From NCBI GenBank assembly GCA_022819985.1, contig JAJEGH010000019.1, positions 1 to 64,000 on the forward strand: a stretch of 64,000 nucleotides of DNA, written 5' to 3'. A program made the translations under genes and the position numbers. Below are positions 25,419 through 34,870 of the stretch, piece by piece (position 1 is the stretch's first letter; each line of letters starts with the position of its first letter). Under the pieces are notes generated by a model that made no database searches, was not told the DNA's origin, and saw nothing but the letters and a program-made list of their open reading frames with translations. Origin of the DNA: Alphaproteobacteria bacterium. GTDB taxonomy: Bacteria > Pseudomonadota > Alphaproteobacteria > Bin65.

Positions 25419-26273
25419 ATGCCCGAAACCCGTTACCGCCCGCGCCGCAGCATGATCTTTGCGCCGGGCGACAAGCCGCGCATGTGCGTCAAGGCGCTGG
25501 ATACGGGCGCCGACATGGTCTGTATCGACCTGGAAGACGCCGTGGCGCCCGACGACAAGGATGCGGCGCGCGACGGCGCGGTCAGCATTTTCCGCGATCT
25601 CGACCCGCGGGCGGCAGGCCCGGAAACCCTGGTCCGCATTAACAGCCTGCACTCGCTGGACGGCCTGAAGGACGTGGCGGCGCTCGCCGACCTGCCCAGC
25701 CCGCCGGCCGGCTTCATGCTCGCCAAGGTCAAGAGCCTCGGCGAAGTCGCGATGCTGGACGACGTGCTGAGCGAAGCCGGCGCGGCCTCCGTCCTGCATG
25801 TCATGATCGAGACCAACGAGGCGCTCGACCAGGCGTTCGAGATCGCCCGGTCGAGCCGGCGGGTGGGCTCCCTGATCTTCGGCGCGATCGACATGGCGGC
25901 CGATCTGCGCACGACCATCGACTGGGAGAATCTGCTGTTCGCCCGCTCCCGGGTCGTTCACGCGGCGGCCGGCGCCGGAATCGACCTGATCGATGTGCCC
26001 TGGCTCGATCTGGAGGATATGGACGGCCTGCGCGACGAGGCCCGGCGCTGCTCCAGCCTCGGTTTTACCGGCAAGGCCGCGATCCATCCGAAGCAGATCC
26101 CGGTCCTGAACGAAACCTTCAGCCCGGCCGCGGAAGAGGTCGCCCGGGCGCGCGAGATCATCGCCGCCTTCGAGGCCGGCGACGGCGGCCTCGTCGTCCA
26201 CCAGGGCAAGCTGATCGAAAAGCCGGTGCTGCGCTCGATGCAGCGCATCGTCGCCATTGCCGACGCGCAGTAG
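25419..26273 (+). CDS. HpcH/HpaI aldolase/citrate lyase family protein (CitE-like)
   Basis: This 284-residue protein is of the CitE/L-malyl-CoA lyase-like group, not the HpaI type found at 18.5 kb. It begins RPRRSMIFAPGDKPRMCVKAL, followed by DMVCIDLEDAVAPDDKDAAR, LVRINSL, VMIETNEAL, FGAIDMAADL and GFTGKAAIHPKQIPVLNETFSP. The acidic residues in LEDAV and the IETNEAL region bind Mg2+. Members cleave or make (3S)-citryl-, malyl- or citramalyl-CoA; which one applies here is not clear. Confidence 0.92.
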   Translation: MPETRYRPRRSMIFAPGDKPRMCVKALDTGADMVCIDLEDAVAPDDKDAARDGAVSIFRDLDPRAAGPETLVRINSLHSLDGLKDVAALADLPSPPAGFMLAKVKSLGEVAMLDDVLSEAGAASVLHVMIETNEALDQAFEIARSSRRVGSLIFGAIDMAADLRTTIDWENLLFARSRVVHAAAGAGIDLIDVPWLDLEDMDGLRDEARRCSSLGFTGKAAIHPKQIPVLNETFSPAAEEVARAREIIAAFEAGDGGLVVHQGKLIEKPVLRSMQRIVAIADAQ

Positions 26274-26358
26274 CCGGACGCCGGACGGGCCGGTCGCGGT
26301 CAACTTTGCCGGGAGCGGAAAACTGTCGGTAACCGACCGAAATCCCGGCGCCGCGCCG

Positions 26359-27297
26359 GTGCGGATCGCGGTTGTCGGCTGCGGCTATTTCGGCGCGCTG
26401 CACGCGGCCAAATTCGCGGCGCTGGAGTCGGCGGACATGGTCGCGGTCGTCGATACCGATCCGGCCCGGGCGGAGAAGGTCGCCGCCGCGGCCGGCGCCG
26501 AGGCGGCGACCGGTCTCGACGCGATTCTCGACCGGGTCGAGGCGGTCAGCGTCGTCACGCCGACCACGACCCATTACGCCATCGCGAAGCGCTGCCTTGA
26601 GGCCGGCAAGGACGTGCTGGTCGAAAAGCCGGTCTGCGAGACCCTGGAGGAAACCGACGACCTGATCGCCACGGCGAAAGCCGGCGGCCGCATTCTGCAG
26701 GTCGGCCATCTCGAGCGTTTCAGCCCGATCGTCCGGGACGTCAGGAAGCTCGCCGACCGGCCCGGCTACATCGAATGTCAGCGCATCTCGCCGTATCGCG
26801 GCCGGGGCGCCGACACCACCGTCGTTCTCGATATGATGGTGCACGATATCGACAACGTCATGACCCTCGTAAACAGCCCGATCGCGCAGATCGACGCCGT
26901 CGGCGCGCCGGTCGTCGGCCCGGTGGAGGACATCGCCAACGCCCGCATCCGCTTCGAGAACGGCTGCGTCGCGACCCTGACGGCCAGCCGGATTAGCCGG
27001 AAGACCCAGCGCACCCTGCGCGTCTTCCAGCGCGACGCCTATCTGGTTGCCGACCTGGCGGAGGACCGGCTGATCGTCATGAACCGCAGCGGCGGCGGGG
27101 ACGGGCCGTCGTCCTTCGACGCCGACCGGCGGCAGTACGAAAAGGCGGATCTGATCCTGATGGAATGCGAGGATTTCCTCGACTGCGTGCGGACCCGGCG
27201 CGAACCGGTCGCGAGCGGCGAAAGCGTGCGCGACGTGCTGGCGGCGGCATTGACCGTCACCGACCGGTTGCGCGCCTGGCGCCGGGAACTGGGCTGA
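26359..27297 (+). CDS. Gfo/Idh/MocA family oxidoreductase
   Basis: The protein starts in the Rossmann fold with VRIAVVGCGYFGALHAAKF, then VVDTDPARAEKVAA, VVTPTTTHYAIAKRCLEAGKDVLVEKP (the EKP catalytic-site motif), QVGHLERFSP and DMMVHDID. These are typical NAD(P)-dependent sugar- or inositol-type dehydrogenases. The start is uncertain: GTG at 26359 begins right at the Rossmann strand, while a TTG at 26257 would add 34 low-complexity residues and overlap the upstream gene. The gene ends directly against the ATG of the next gene. Confidence 0.9.
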   Translation: MRIAVVGCGYFGALHAAKFAALESADMVAVVDTDPARAEKVAAAAGAEAATGLDAILDRVEAVSVVTPTTTHYAIAKRCLEAGKDVLVEKPVCETLEETDDLIATAKAGGRILQVGHLERFSPIVRDVRKLADRPGYIECQRISPYRGRGADTTVVLDMMVHDIDNVMTLVNSPIAQIDAVGAPVVGPVEDIANARIRFENGCVATLTASRISRKTQRTLRVFQRDAYLVADLAEDRLIVMNRSGGGDGPSSFDADRRQYEKADLILMECEDFLDCVRTRREPVASGESVRDVLAAALTVTDRLRAWRRELG

Positions 27298-28104
27298 ATG
27301 TCCGCCAACGCCGAACCGGCCGCGAGGGAAGCGGACGGGGCGCCGGCCCTGCTCGGCCCGGCCGATCCGCCGCCCTTGACCGTGGTCAACGCCACGGGGC
27401 GCGGGCGGGCCTTGTTCGTCTGCGACCATGCGAGCAACCGGCTGCCGGCCGCCCTCGGCACCCTGGGCCTCGCCGGGGACCGGTTGCAGGAGCATATCGC
27501 CTGGGACATCGGCGCGGCGGCGGTCGCCGATATCCTGTCCGGCCGGTTCGACGCGCCGTTGGTCAAATCCGGCTATTCGCGCCTGGCGATCGACTGCAAC
27601 CGCAACCTGGCGGATGAGACCTCGATTCCCGAAATGAGCGACGGGGTGCCGATCCCCGGCAACCGGAATCTCAACGGAACGGAAGCTGCGGCGCGCGCCG
27701 CGCAGATCATGCTGCCCTACCATGCCGGGATCGAACGGCTGCTGGAGGGGGAGCGCGACCCGCCCTTCCACGCCTTCGTCTCGGTTCACAGCTTCACGCC
27801 GGTGTTCGACGGCCGGCGGCGGCCCTGGCAGGTTTCCGCGCTGTGGAACCGGGACGGCCGGCTCGCCCTGCCGTTCATGGCGGCGCTGGTGGCGCGCGGC
27901 GACGTCACGGTCGGCGACAACCAGCCCTACAGCGCGCGCAACAATTTCGGCTACACGGTCCACCGCCACGGCGAATTGCGGGATCTGCCCCACCTGCTGG
28001 TCGAGATTCGCCAGGACCTGATCGCCGATCCCGAAGGCGTGATACACTGGGCCGCCGTCGTCGGCGACGCGCTGGCCGCCGCGTTCGACAGCCTGCCGCC
28101 GTAA
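27298..28104 (+). CDS. N-formylglutamate amidohydrolase
   Basis: This 268-residue protein has the FGase pattern: FVCDHASNRLPAALGTLGL, HIAWDIGAAAVADIL, SGYSRLAIDCNRNL, VSVHSFTPVFDG and NFGYTVHRHGELRDLPHLLVEIRQDLI. These residues form a zinc site and bind the carboxylates. The classic enzyme hydrolyses N-formylglutamate in histidine breakdown, but no other hut gene is present, so the true substrate may be another formyl- or acyl-amino acid. It is followed 21 bases later by the YbdK-type ligase. Confidence 0.92.
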   Translation: MSANAEPAAREADGAPALLGPADPPPLTVVNATGRGRALFVCDHASNRLPAALGTLGLAGDRLQEHIAWDIGAAAVADILSGRFDAPLVKSGYSRLAIDCNRNLADETSIPEMSDGVPIPGNRNLNGTEAAARAAQIMLPYHAGIERLLEGERDPPFHAFVSVHSFTPVFDGRRRPWQVSALWNRDGRLALPFMAALVARGDVTVGDNQPYSARNNFGYTVHRHGELRDLPHLLVEIRQDLIADPEGVIHWAAVVGDALAAAFDSLPP

Positions 28105-28125
28105 CCGGCGGAGAGGAGGGGCACC

Positions 28126-29262
28126 ATGGCGCTCACGGAACCCAGCTTCACCATCGGCATCGAGGAGGAATACCTCCTGATCGACCGGGAGAGTCTGAAC
28201 CTCGCGGCCGATCCGCCGAAGGCCCTGTTCGCGGAGTGCGAGGAACTGCTCGGCTCCCAGGTTGCGCCGGAATTCCTGCGGGCGCAGATCGAGATCGGCA
28301 CGAAGGTGTGCACCACGGTACAGGAGGCCGCCGCCGACCTGCGCCGCCTGCGCAAGGCGGTGTCCGGGGTCGCCGAAAAACACGGCCTCGCCATCATGGC
28401 GGCCTCGACCCACCCGTTCGCCGCCTGGGGCGAGCAGAAGCGGACGGAAAGGGAGCGTTACAACGAACTGGCGGAAAATCTGCAGGGCGTGGTCCGCCGC
28501 CTGGTGATCAGCGGCATGCACGTCCATGTCGGCATCGACGACGACGACCTGCGCATCGACCTGATGAACCAGGTCAGCTATTTCCTGCCCCACCTGCTGG
28601 CGCTCAGCACGTCCTCGCCGTTCTGGCAGGGCCGGGATACCGGCCTCAAGAGCTACCGGCTGGCCGTTTGGGACGAGCTCCCGCGCACCGGCCTGCCCGA
28701 GCAGTTCGAGAGCTTCGGCGAATACACCCGCCATGTCGAGATGATGGTCGAATGCGGCATCATCGACGAGCCGACGAAGATCTGGTGGGACATCCGCCCG
28801 TCCGCGCGCTTTCCGACCCTCGAAATGCGCATCTGCGACCTGTGCCCCAGGCTTGCCGACGCGGTCGCGATCGCGGCGTTCTACCGCTGCATCCTGCGCA
28901 TGCTGTGGCGCCTGCGCCGGCAGAACCAGCGCTGGCGGCGCTACGCCAACCTGCTGATCCGCGAGAACCGCTGGCGGGCGCAGCGCTACGGCTGCGACGG
29001 CGACCTGATCGATTTCGGCATCCGCCGCATGGTGCCGTTCGCCGACCTGCTGGAAGAACTGCTGGAAATGACCCGGCCGGACGCCGAGCATTTCGGCTGC
29101 CTGACCGAGATCGAGCATAGCCGCGCCATCCTGACCCACGGGACCAGCGCCCGCCGCCAGGTGCAGGCCTACGAGGCCGGCCTCGCCGACGGCCTGGACC
29201 ACCAGGCCGCCATAGAGGCAGTGGTCGCGCAGCTGATCGAGGAGACCGTGGCCGGGCTGTAG
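28126..29262 (+). CDS. Carboxylate-amine ligase, YbdK/EgtA-like glutamate-cysteine ligase 2 family
   Basis: This 378-residue protein begins TIGIEEEYLLIDRESLNL, the GCS2 signature, and continues with QIEIGTKVCTTVQEA, MHVHVGIDDDDLRIDLMNQ, WWDIRPSARFPTLEMRICD and RENRWRAQRYG. A Shine-Dalgarno GAGAGGAGG lies just before the ATG. E. coli YbdK has weak glutamate-cysteine ligase activity; the natural role of this family is unclear. Its pairing with an N-formylglutamate amidohydrolase-like gene suggests both handle the same amino acid derivative. Confidence 0.92.
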   Translation: MALTEPSFTIGIEEEYLLIDRESLNLAADPPKALFAECEELLGSQVAPEFLRAQIEIGTKVCTTVQEAAADLRRLRKAVSGVAEKHGLAIMAASTHPFAAWGEQKRTERERYNELAENLQGVVRRLVISGMHVHVGIDDDDLRIDLMNQVSYFLPHLLALSTSSPFWQGRDTGLKSYRLAVWDELPRTGLPEQFESFGEYTRHVEMMVECGIIDEPTKIWWDIRPSARFPTLEMRICDLCPRLADAVAIAAFYRCILRMLWRLRRQNQRWRRYANLLIRENRWRAQRYGCDGDLIDFGIRRMVPFADLLEELLEMTRPDAEHFGCLTEIEHSRAILTHGTSARRQVQAYEAGLADGLDHQAAIEAVVAQLIEETVAGL

Positions 29263-29678
29263 CGGGCCGCGCTCCGGCGCGCCCCGGCCTGCGTAACGGC
29301 AAGGCCGCGGCAAGTCCTCCTCCCCTCTCTCCCAAGGATTCCCCTGCGAAAAGGGGCGCTGCTGCGGTGGGTCTGCCGTCTTCTGTTTTTAATCGTTCAT
29401 TCCAGTATTTTTCTCCGTTGCCGCCGTTGTTTTTCGCAGTTTTCCGGCGTTTTCCGCGCTCGATACCGAATTAGACAGACCGGTCTGTATTTTATTGTTT
29501 TTTTGCACTCCGAAGGCCCGCCAATCGCCCGAACCCCGCAGAAACGCTGGGAAACTGCGATTCGGGAGTGCGCAAAAATAATCCTGGAAGGAAATATTTC
29601 CATTCCTCGGCCCAGACAGCGGGCAAATGGCGGATCGGGTGGATGGACACCTTCATCGGCTCCGCTGACGCGGGGCCA

Positions 29679-29702
29679 CTTCCCCCGCTGAAGCGGGGGA
29701 AG
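29679..29702. repeat. Perfect hairpin, 10-bp arms
   Basis: CTTCCCCCGC and GCGGGGGAAG pair perfectly around a TGAA loop. No T tract follows, so this is more likely part of a dispersed repeat than a terminator. Confidence 0.75.
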
Positions 29703-29739
29703 GATAACGGAGGCAACACTCTGTTTTACCTGTTTTTTT

Positions 29740-29763
29740 CCTCCCCCTCTTCAGAGGGGGAGG
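29740..29763. repeat. Perfect hairpin, 11-bp arms
   Basis: CCTCCCCCTCT and AGAGGGGGAGG form an inverted repeat with a two-base centre. A TTTTTTT run precedes it on the plus strand (so it follows as AAAAAAA on the minus), which does not match a terminator for either strand. Confidence 0.7.
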
Positions 29764-29993
29764 CCCGAAATACAAGGGGTGGGGGTGAGCGGCGCCGGAA
29801 CGACGGGAGGGGCGCGGTCCGGCCCGACCGGCAGGCAAGGAGCCGGCCGCGGCGGGCGCACTTCGGGCGTTGGCGAAAGAGCATATAGGGAACAATATGG
29901 GCAGCATCAAGGACTATTATCGAAAAAAAGGAAATATTTTGAAAGCCGGTGCCGGCTCGCGGTCTTTCGCAGGGGAAGCCCCGCGCCGGAGGC

Positions 29994-32609
29994 TCAGAAG
30001 GCCGGCTGGGTCTGGCGGCGGCGTTGCAGCAGGATCACGAAAATCAGCAGCAACACGGCCGGGATGTAGAACAACTCCTTCGCCATCCGCTCGTTCGGCA
30101 CCAGGATCGACTTGATGACCGTCGGCGTGTCGCCGTAGAAATCGAAGCTTCGGGCCAGCGCCTTGAGCGGGCTGGTCGGCAGCGGCTCCTCCATCCGGGC
30201 CTTGCCCTCCTCGACCTCGACGAGCAGCCCGGCGGCGCGCAGCCGCGCCAGCCCCGTGCCAGGCTTGCCGAAGGGGATGGTCACGGTGGTTTCGTCGATC
30301 CTGTCGGGATCGTTGAAGTTCGGCCCGGACACCGTCACCCGCAGCGCGCCGCCCTGGGGCACCTTCTCGGCGACCCGGACGATCTCGCTGCCCGGCCGTT
30401 CGAGATATTCCGGCGCCACTTGGTCGAGCCAGTATCCGGGCCGGAACAGGGTGAAGGCGACGAGCAGCAGGATGGCGGATTCCCAGATCCGGTTGCGGGC
30501 GAAGAAATAGCCCTGGGTCGCCGCGGCGAACAGCATCATGGCGACGACCGCAATGACAAAGACGATCACCGCCTTGCCGGCCGAAACGTCGATCAGCAGC
30601 AGCTCCGTATTGAAGATGAACAGGAAGGGCAGCAGGGCGGTGCGGATATCGTACATGAAGCCCTGCACGCCGGTGCGGATCGGGTCGCCGCCGGAGATGG
30701 CGGCGGCGGCGAAGGCGGCAAGGCCCACGGGTGGCGTATCGTCCGCCAGGATGCCGAAATAGAAGACGAAGAGGTGGACCGCGATCAGCGGCACGATCAG
30801 GCCGCTCTTGGCGCCGAGCGCCACGATCACCGGGGCCATCAGCGAGGAGACGACGATATAGTTTGCGGTCGTCGGCAGTCCCATGCCCAGGATCAGGCTC
30901 ATCACGGCGACCAGGATGAGCATGACGATCAGTCTGCCGCCGGACAGGAACTCGACGAACTCGCCGACCACCTGGTGCGCGCCGGTTAGCGAGATCGTGC
31001 CGACGATGATGCCGGCCGCGCCCGTCGCGACGCCGATGCCGATCATGTTGCGCGAGCCCGAGATCATGCCGTCGACGCACTCGGAAATGCCCTGCCGGAT
31101 CGCCCCGGCCATATTGCCCGTTCCGCGGAATACGGCCTTCAGGGGATGCTGGGTCAGCGCGACGACGATCATCGCGATGGTCGCCCAGAAGGCGGACAGG
31201 GCCGGCGACAGCCGCTCCAGCACGATGCACCAGATCAGGATGACGATCGGCAGGACGTAGTAGAGCCCGGTGATCGCGGTTGCGCCGGCGCGGGGCAGTT
31301 CGGTGATCGGCGCGTCCGGGGGATCGACGACGAGGTCGGGCTGGCGCGACGCCAGCCACAGCAGGACGAGATAGGCGACCGCCGACAGCACCATGACGAC
31401 GAAGAACGCTGCATCGGGCGCGATGACCTTGATCCAGCCGAGGCCGAAATAGACGGCGATGCCGAGCAGGGCGATGCCGATGAAGCCGCTGAGGAAACCG
31501 ATCAGCTTCTGCGCGACCGTCATCGTCGTGGACGGTTTCGGCAGGCCTTTCAGCCCCAGCTTCAGGGCTTCGAGATGCACGATGTAGACCAGCGCGATGT
31601 AGGACACGAGCGCCGGGATCAGGGCGTGCTTGATGATCTCCGTGTAGCTGACGCCGGTGAATTCGGCGATCAGGAAGGCGGCGGCGCCCATCACCGGCGG
31701 GGTGAGCTGCCCGTTGGTCGAGGAGGCGACCTCGACCGCGCCGGCTTTCTCGGGCGAGAAGCCGGTGCGCTTCATCAGCGGGATGGTGAAGGTGCCGGTC
31801 GTCACCGTATTGGCGATCGAGGAGCCGGAATAAAGGCCGCTCAGGGCCGAGGCGACGACGGCGGCCTTGGCCGGCCCGCCGCGCCGGTCGCCGAGCAGGG
31901 CGAAGGCGATCTTGATGAAGAAGTTGCCGGCGCCGGCCTTTTCCAGGATGGCGCCGAACATGACGAACAGGAAGATCAGCGACGCCGAAACGCCGAGCGC
32001 GACGCCGAACACGCCTTCCGTCTGCATCCAGAAATGCCACATCGCCTTGCCGAACGACGCGCCTTTCCATTGCACGGCGTCGGGCAGCCAGTCGGCGTCG
32101 CCGCCGAAAACGTACAGGACGAAGACCGAGGCGACCATGACCAGCGGCAGGCCGAGCGCCCGATAGACGGCGATGGCCAGGACGACCATGCCGCAGCTCG
32201 CGACGACGAGGTCCGAATCCGTCGGCACGCCGGCCCGTTCGGCCAACTCGTTCTTGTACAGGATCATGTAGAGGCACGACGCGATGCCGACGGCGGCGAG
32301 CAGCCAGTCGTACCAGGGGATGGTGTCGCGCGGGCCGCGCTTCAGCAATGGGAAGGCAAGGGCGGCGAGCAGCAGGCCGAAGGCCAGATGGATCATGCGC
32401 GCTTCGGTGTTCGGAACAACGAAGGGCAGGCCGGTCCATTCCTGCAGCGTGAACGGCAGGGCGGAGGCGATGTAGAGTTGAAAAAGCGCCCAGACGAAGG
32501 CGATCGCCGGGATCAGGTTGCGCTGCCATCCCCGGGGCGCCCGCCCGCCGGTGTCGACGCTGCTGACCAGTTCTTCGGCAGTCGGGCGTTGCGCGGCTGC
32601 TTCGGCCAT
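29994..32609 (-). CDS. TRAP transporter fused permease (TAXI type)
   Basis: This 871-residue membrane protein fuses the small DctQ-like and large DctM-like TRAP permease parts, as usual for TAXI systems. After a short cytoplasmic start come many hydrophobic helices. The DctM-type core is visible in FGAILEKAGAGNFFIKIAFALLGDRRGGPAKAAVVAS, LSGLYSGSSIANTVTTGTFTIPLMKRTGF, and SSTNGQLTPPVMGAAAFLIAEFTG. A second copy of such a segment is FYFGILADDTPPVGLAAFAAAAIS. It imports organic acids using the sodium gradient. The binding-protein gene lies upstream, with a terminator between them. Confidence 0.93.
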   Translation of the reverse strand: MAEAAAQRPTAEELVSSVDTGGRAPRGWQRNLIPAIAFVWALFQLYIASALPFTLQEWTGLPFVVPNTEARMIHLAFGLLLAALAFPLLKRGPRDTIPWYDWLLAAVGIASCLYMILYKNELAERAGVPTDSDLVVASCGMVVLAIAVYRALGLPLVMVASVFVLYVFGGDADWLPDAVQWKGASFGKAMWHFWMQTEGVFGVALGVSASLIFLFVMFGAILEKAGAGNFFIKIAFALLGDRRGGPAKAAVVASALSGLYSGSSIANTVTTGTFTIPLMKRTGFSPEKAGAVEVASSTNGQLTPPVMGAAAFLIAEFTGVSYTEIIKHALIPALVSYIALVYIVHLEALKLGLKGLPKPSTTMTVAQKLIGFLSGFIGIALLGIAVYFGLGWIKVIAPDAAFFVVMVLSAVAYLVLLWLASRQPDLVVDPPDAPITELPRAGATAITGLYYVLPIVILIWCIVLERLSPALSAFWATIAMIVVALTQHPLKAVFRGTGNMAGAIRQGISECVDGMISGSRNMIGIGVATGAAGIIVGTISLTGAHQVVGEFVEFLSGGRLIVMLILVAVMSLILGMGLPTTANYIVVSSLMAPVIVALGAKSGLIVPLIAVHLFVFYFGILADDTPPVGLAAFAAAAISGGDPIRTGVQGFMYDIRTALLPFLFIFNTELLLIDVSAGKAVIVFVIAVVAMMLFAAATQGYFFARNRIWESAILLLVAFTLFRPGYWLDQVAPEYLERPGSEIVRVAEKVPQGGALRVTVSGPNFNDPDRIDETTVTIPFGKPGTGLARLRAAGLLVEVEEGKARMEEPLPTSPLKALARSFDFYGDTPTVIKSILVPNERMAKELFYIPAVLLLIFVILLQRRRQTQPAF

Positions 32610-32656
32610 CGCCTTCTCCTCACGCGAAACGGGTCAAACGAAATAACGCATCGGAC

Positions 32657-32687
32657 AAAAAAAGGCGGGGCCGCAAAGGGCCCCGCC
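32657..32687 (-). terminator. Rho-independent terminator between TAXI binding protein and permease
   Basis: Read on the minus strand, GGCGGGGCC (32687-32679) pairs with GGCCCCGCC (32672-32664) around a six-base loop and is followed by seven Ts. It lies just after the binding-protein stop and before the permease start. It probably allows only part of the transcripts to reach the permease gene. Confidence 0.85.
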
Positions 32688-32702
32688 GATCCGCTCGGGC
32701 TG

Positions 32703-33683
32703 TTATTTGATCCAGCCCTTTTCCTTGTAGTATTTCGCCGCGCCGGCGTGCAGCGGCGCCGACAGCGAATCCGAGATCATTTCCTTTTCTTTCAGATTCC
32801 GGAACGCCGGGTGCAGCTTCCTGAACGCGTCGAAATTGTCGAACACCGCCTTGACGACGACATAGACGACATCGGCCGGCACCTTGGCGCTGGTCACGAA
32901 CGTGGCGCCCACGCCGAATGTGTTGATGTCTTCCTTGTTGTTGTACATTCCGGCCGGGATCGTCGCGTTGCGGTAGAACGGCCATTTCTTGACCAGGCCG
33001 TCGATCGCCGGGCCGGTGGCGTTGACCAGGTGCGCGTCGCAGGTCGCCAGCGATTCCTGGGTCAGGGCCGACGGATGGCCGACCAGCCAGAAATAGGCGT
33101 CGATCTTGCCGTCGCACATGGCGGCGCCGGTCTCGGCGGATTTCATCGCCGCGGCCAGCTTGAGGTCCGTGCGCTTCCAGCCCAGGGCGGCTTCCATGAC
33201 TTCCCAGGTGCCGCGCGTGCCGGAACCCGGATTGCCGATGTTGACCCGCTTGCCCTTCAGGTCGGTGACATTCTTGATGCCCGTGCCGTCGCGCGCCAGG
33301 ATCGTGACCGGCTCCGGATGGACCGAAAAGACCGCCCGAAGATCCTTGAAGGCGCCCGCCTTCTCGAATTTCGACGTGCCGTTATAGGCGTGGTACTGCC
33401 AGTCCGACTGGGCGACGCCGAATTCCAGCTCGCCGGCGCGGATGGTGTTGATGTTATAGATCGAGCCGCCGGTCGATTCGGCCGAGCAGCGGATGCCGGT
33501 CTTCTTGCGCATCCGGTTGACGAGGCGGCAGATCGCGCCGCCGGTCGGGTAGTACACGCCGGTGACGCCGCCGGTGCCGATGCTGATGAAACGCTGTTTC
33601 TGCGCCGACGCGCCGGTCGTCGTGCCGGTGAACGCCAGGGCGGCGACCGCGGCGGCGGCAACGAGCTTGATTGCGGTAGACAT
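32703..33683 (-). CDS. TAXI family TRAP transporter solute-binding protein
   Basis: The ATG at 33683 has a strong Shine-Dalgarno (CCGGAGGAATC) and begins a signal peptide ([20 protein letters not shown], cleaved near ASA-QKQ). The 326-residue protein has the TAXI pattern [51 protein letters not shown] and the mid-protein [20 protein letters not shown]. It captures a small organic acid or amino acid in the periplasm for the fused permease. It is transcribed first and probably in excess because of the terminator after it. Confidence 0.93.
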   Translation of the reverse strand: MSTAIKLVAAAAVAALAFTGTTTGASAQKQRFISIGTGGVTGVYYPTGGAICRLVNRMRKKTGIRCSAESTGGSIYNINTIRAGELEFGVAQSDWQYHAYNGTSKFEKAGAFKDLRAVFSVHPEPVTILARDGTGIKNVTDLKGKRVNIGNPGSGTRGTWEVMEAALGWKRTDLKLAAAMKSAETGAAMCDGKIDAYFWLVGHPSALTQESLATCDAHLVNATGPAIDGLVKKWPFYRNATIPAGMYNNKEDINTFGVGATFVTSAKVPADVVYVVVKAVFDNFDAFRKLHPAFRNLKEKEMISDSLSAPLHAGAAKYYKEKGWIK

Positions 33684-34044
33684 GATTCCTCCGGTTTCCT
33701 CCAAGTGGAAATTCCTTTCGCGCCCTGCCGAAGCCGCGCGCGAAGCATCGCGGACAGTCCGGGGACGGCCCCGACTGTCCGAACGAAAAAATCCTAACGC
33801 ATAAACGGCGCGAATGAACCCCAAAATCCCGCGCCGGCCTCACGGGCCGAATTTCGACCGGCGTTTTCGGGCCTATATTTGACTATGGAACGCCGGGCGG
33901 CGCTTCGCTCTCCGCCGCCGCCGGCCACCGGACCGGCCACTGGACCGGCCACCGGAACAGCCGCCTCGACGGGCTCCTGCCCCGGAACTTCGGCAGCCGA
34001 TCAGGCCGACAAACGGGTGGGACGTTCGCTGCGCCTGCATGTCG
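33684..34044. other. Intergenic region upstream of the TAXI transporter
   Basis: About 360 bases lie between the TAXI operon and the 3' end of the HAD gene, both on the minus strand. The promoter of the TAXI operon should be here; no certain boxes were recognised. The only structure is the 12-bp tandem repeat at 33921-33956. No gene is supported. Confidence 0.5.
33921..33956. repeat. 12-bp tandem repeat, three copies
   Basis: The unit CCGGCCACCGGA occurs three times in a row, with one T for C change in the middle copy. It lies in the intergenic region, in a proline-threonine-rich non-coding frame. Confidence 0.85.
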
Positions 34045-34773
34045 TCAGCACCCGAGCCGTTCTGCAAGTTCGACCATGTTTTCGACGGCGACATCCACGC
34101 CGGGCGCGGCCCGGGCGTCCTCGATCCGGTCCTCGGCGTCCTCGGCCGGACGCCGGATGAACGCGGTGCGCAGGCCGCAGGCGGCGGCGGCGCGCAGATC
34201 GTCGTTATGCGACGCGACCATCAGGCATTGCGCCGGTTCGAGCCCGAGCATGTCGACGGCGGTCAGGTAGGCCTCGGGCCGCGGCTTGTAGTAGCCGGTG
34301 ACCTCGGCCGACAGAATGGCGTCCCAGGGCAGGCCGCCGCGCCGCGCCATGGCGACCAGCAGCGCGACGTTGCCGCTGGACACTGCGGCCAGGATGTAGC
34401 GCGTGCGCAGCCGGGTCATGCCCGGCACGGAATCGGGCCAGGGATCCAGCCGGTGCCAGGCCTTTGCGAGCCAGCCGAATTCCGCCCGGGTGAGCGTATC
34501 GGACGCGACGCCGAACTCGTCCAACGTCTCCCGCAGATTGTCGCGGTTTAGATCGTCGGCGCGGATCGAACGCTCGGCGTGCGTTGCCGCCTCTTCCGGC
34601 GAGCTCGCCATCTTGCTGCGCTCCTTGAAGGCGATCGCAAAGGCGTTCCAGTCGAGCGAGAGGCCTTTTTCGCCGCCGAGCAACGTTTCGGCGTCGCGCG
34701 CGATTCCGCCCCGCCAGTCCACGACGGTGCCGAAAACGTCGTAAGTCAGCGCTTCGATCTCTCCGGGCTCCAT
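34045..34773 (-). CDS. Haloacid dehalogenase type II (HAD superfamily)
   Basis: This 242-residue protein begins with the nucleophile motif LTYDVFGTVVDWRGG, continues with ILAAVSSGNVALLVAMARR (motif II serine), YYKPRPEAYLTAVD (motif III lysine) and LMVASHNDDLRAAAACGLRTAFIRRP (motif IV). The layout fits L-2-haloacid dehalogenase-type HADs, which hydrolyse carbon-halogen bonds, though many members have other substrates. It stands alone between the TAXI transporter and the threonine aldolase gene. Confidence 0.92.
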   Translation of the reverse strand: MEPGEIEALTYDVFGTVVDWRGGIARDAETLLGGEKGLSLDWNAFAIAFKERSKMASSPEEAATHAERSIRADDLNRDNLRETLDEFGVASDTLTRAEFGWLAKAWHRLDPWPDSVPGMTRLRTRYILAAVSSGNVALLVAMARRGGLPWDAILSAEVTGYYKPRPEAYLTAVDMLGLEPAQCLMVASHNDDLRAAAACGLRTAFIRRPAEDAEDRIEDARAAPGVDVAVENMVELAERLGC

Positions 34774-34870
34774 CCTGTCCTCTCTGACGCACCCAGAAAC
34801 GACGAGCGATGCCTCACCTTGAATGGGCGCCCGGCGGTTGCCCGGCTCTACGCATCGCGACCGCTCCCCA

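Larger units (their letters stand above)
29263..29993. other. Long non-coding region with repeat-like hairpins
   Basis: About 730 bases have no supported gene. The middle part (29380-29600) is visibly more A+T-rich than the neighbourhood. From about 29650 the text resembles dispersed extragenic elements (CCGCTGACGCGG, two perfect hairpins, then CAAGGGGTGGGGGTGAG). A T-rich run follows a small stem on the minus strand near 29925-29960, which may end the TRAP permease transcript. The short frames here have no recognisable domain. Confidence 0.6.

Noticed and set aside
29503..29910. Small open frames in the 29.3-29.9 kb gap as genes
   Set aside because: They overlap one another on both strands, have no ribosome site or domain, and cover the hairpin elements.
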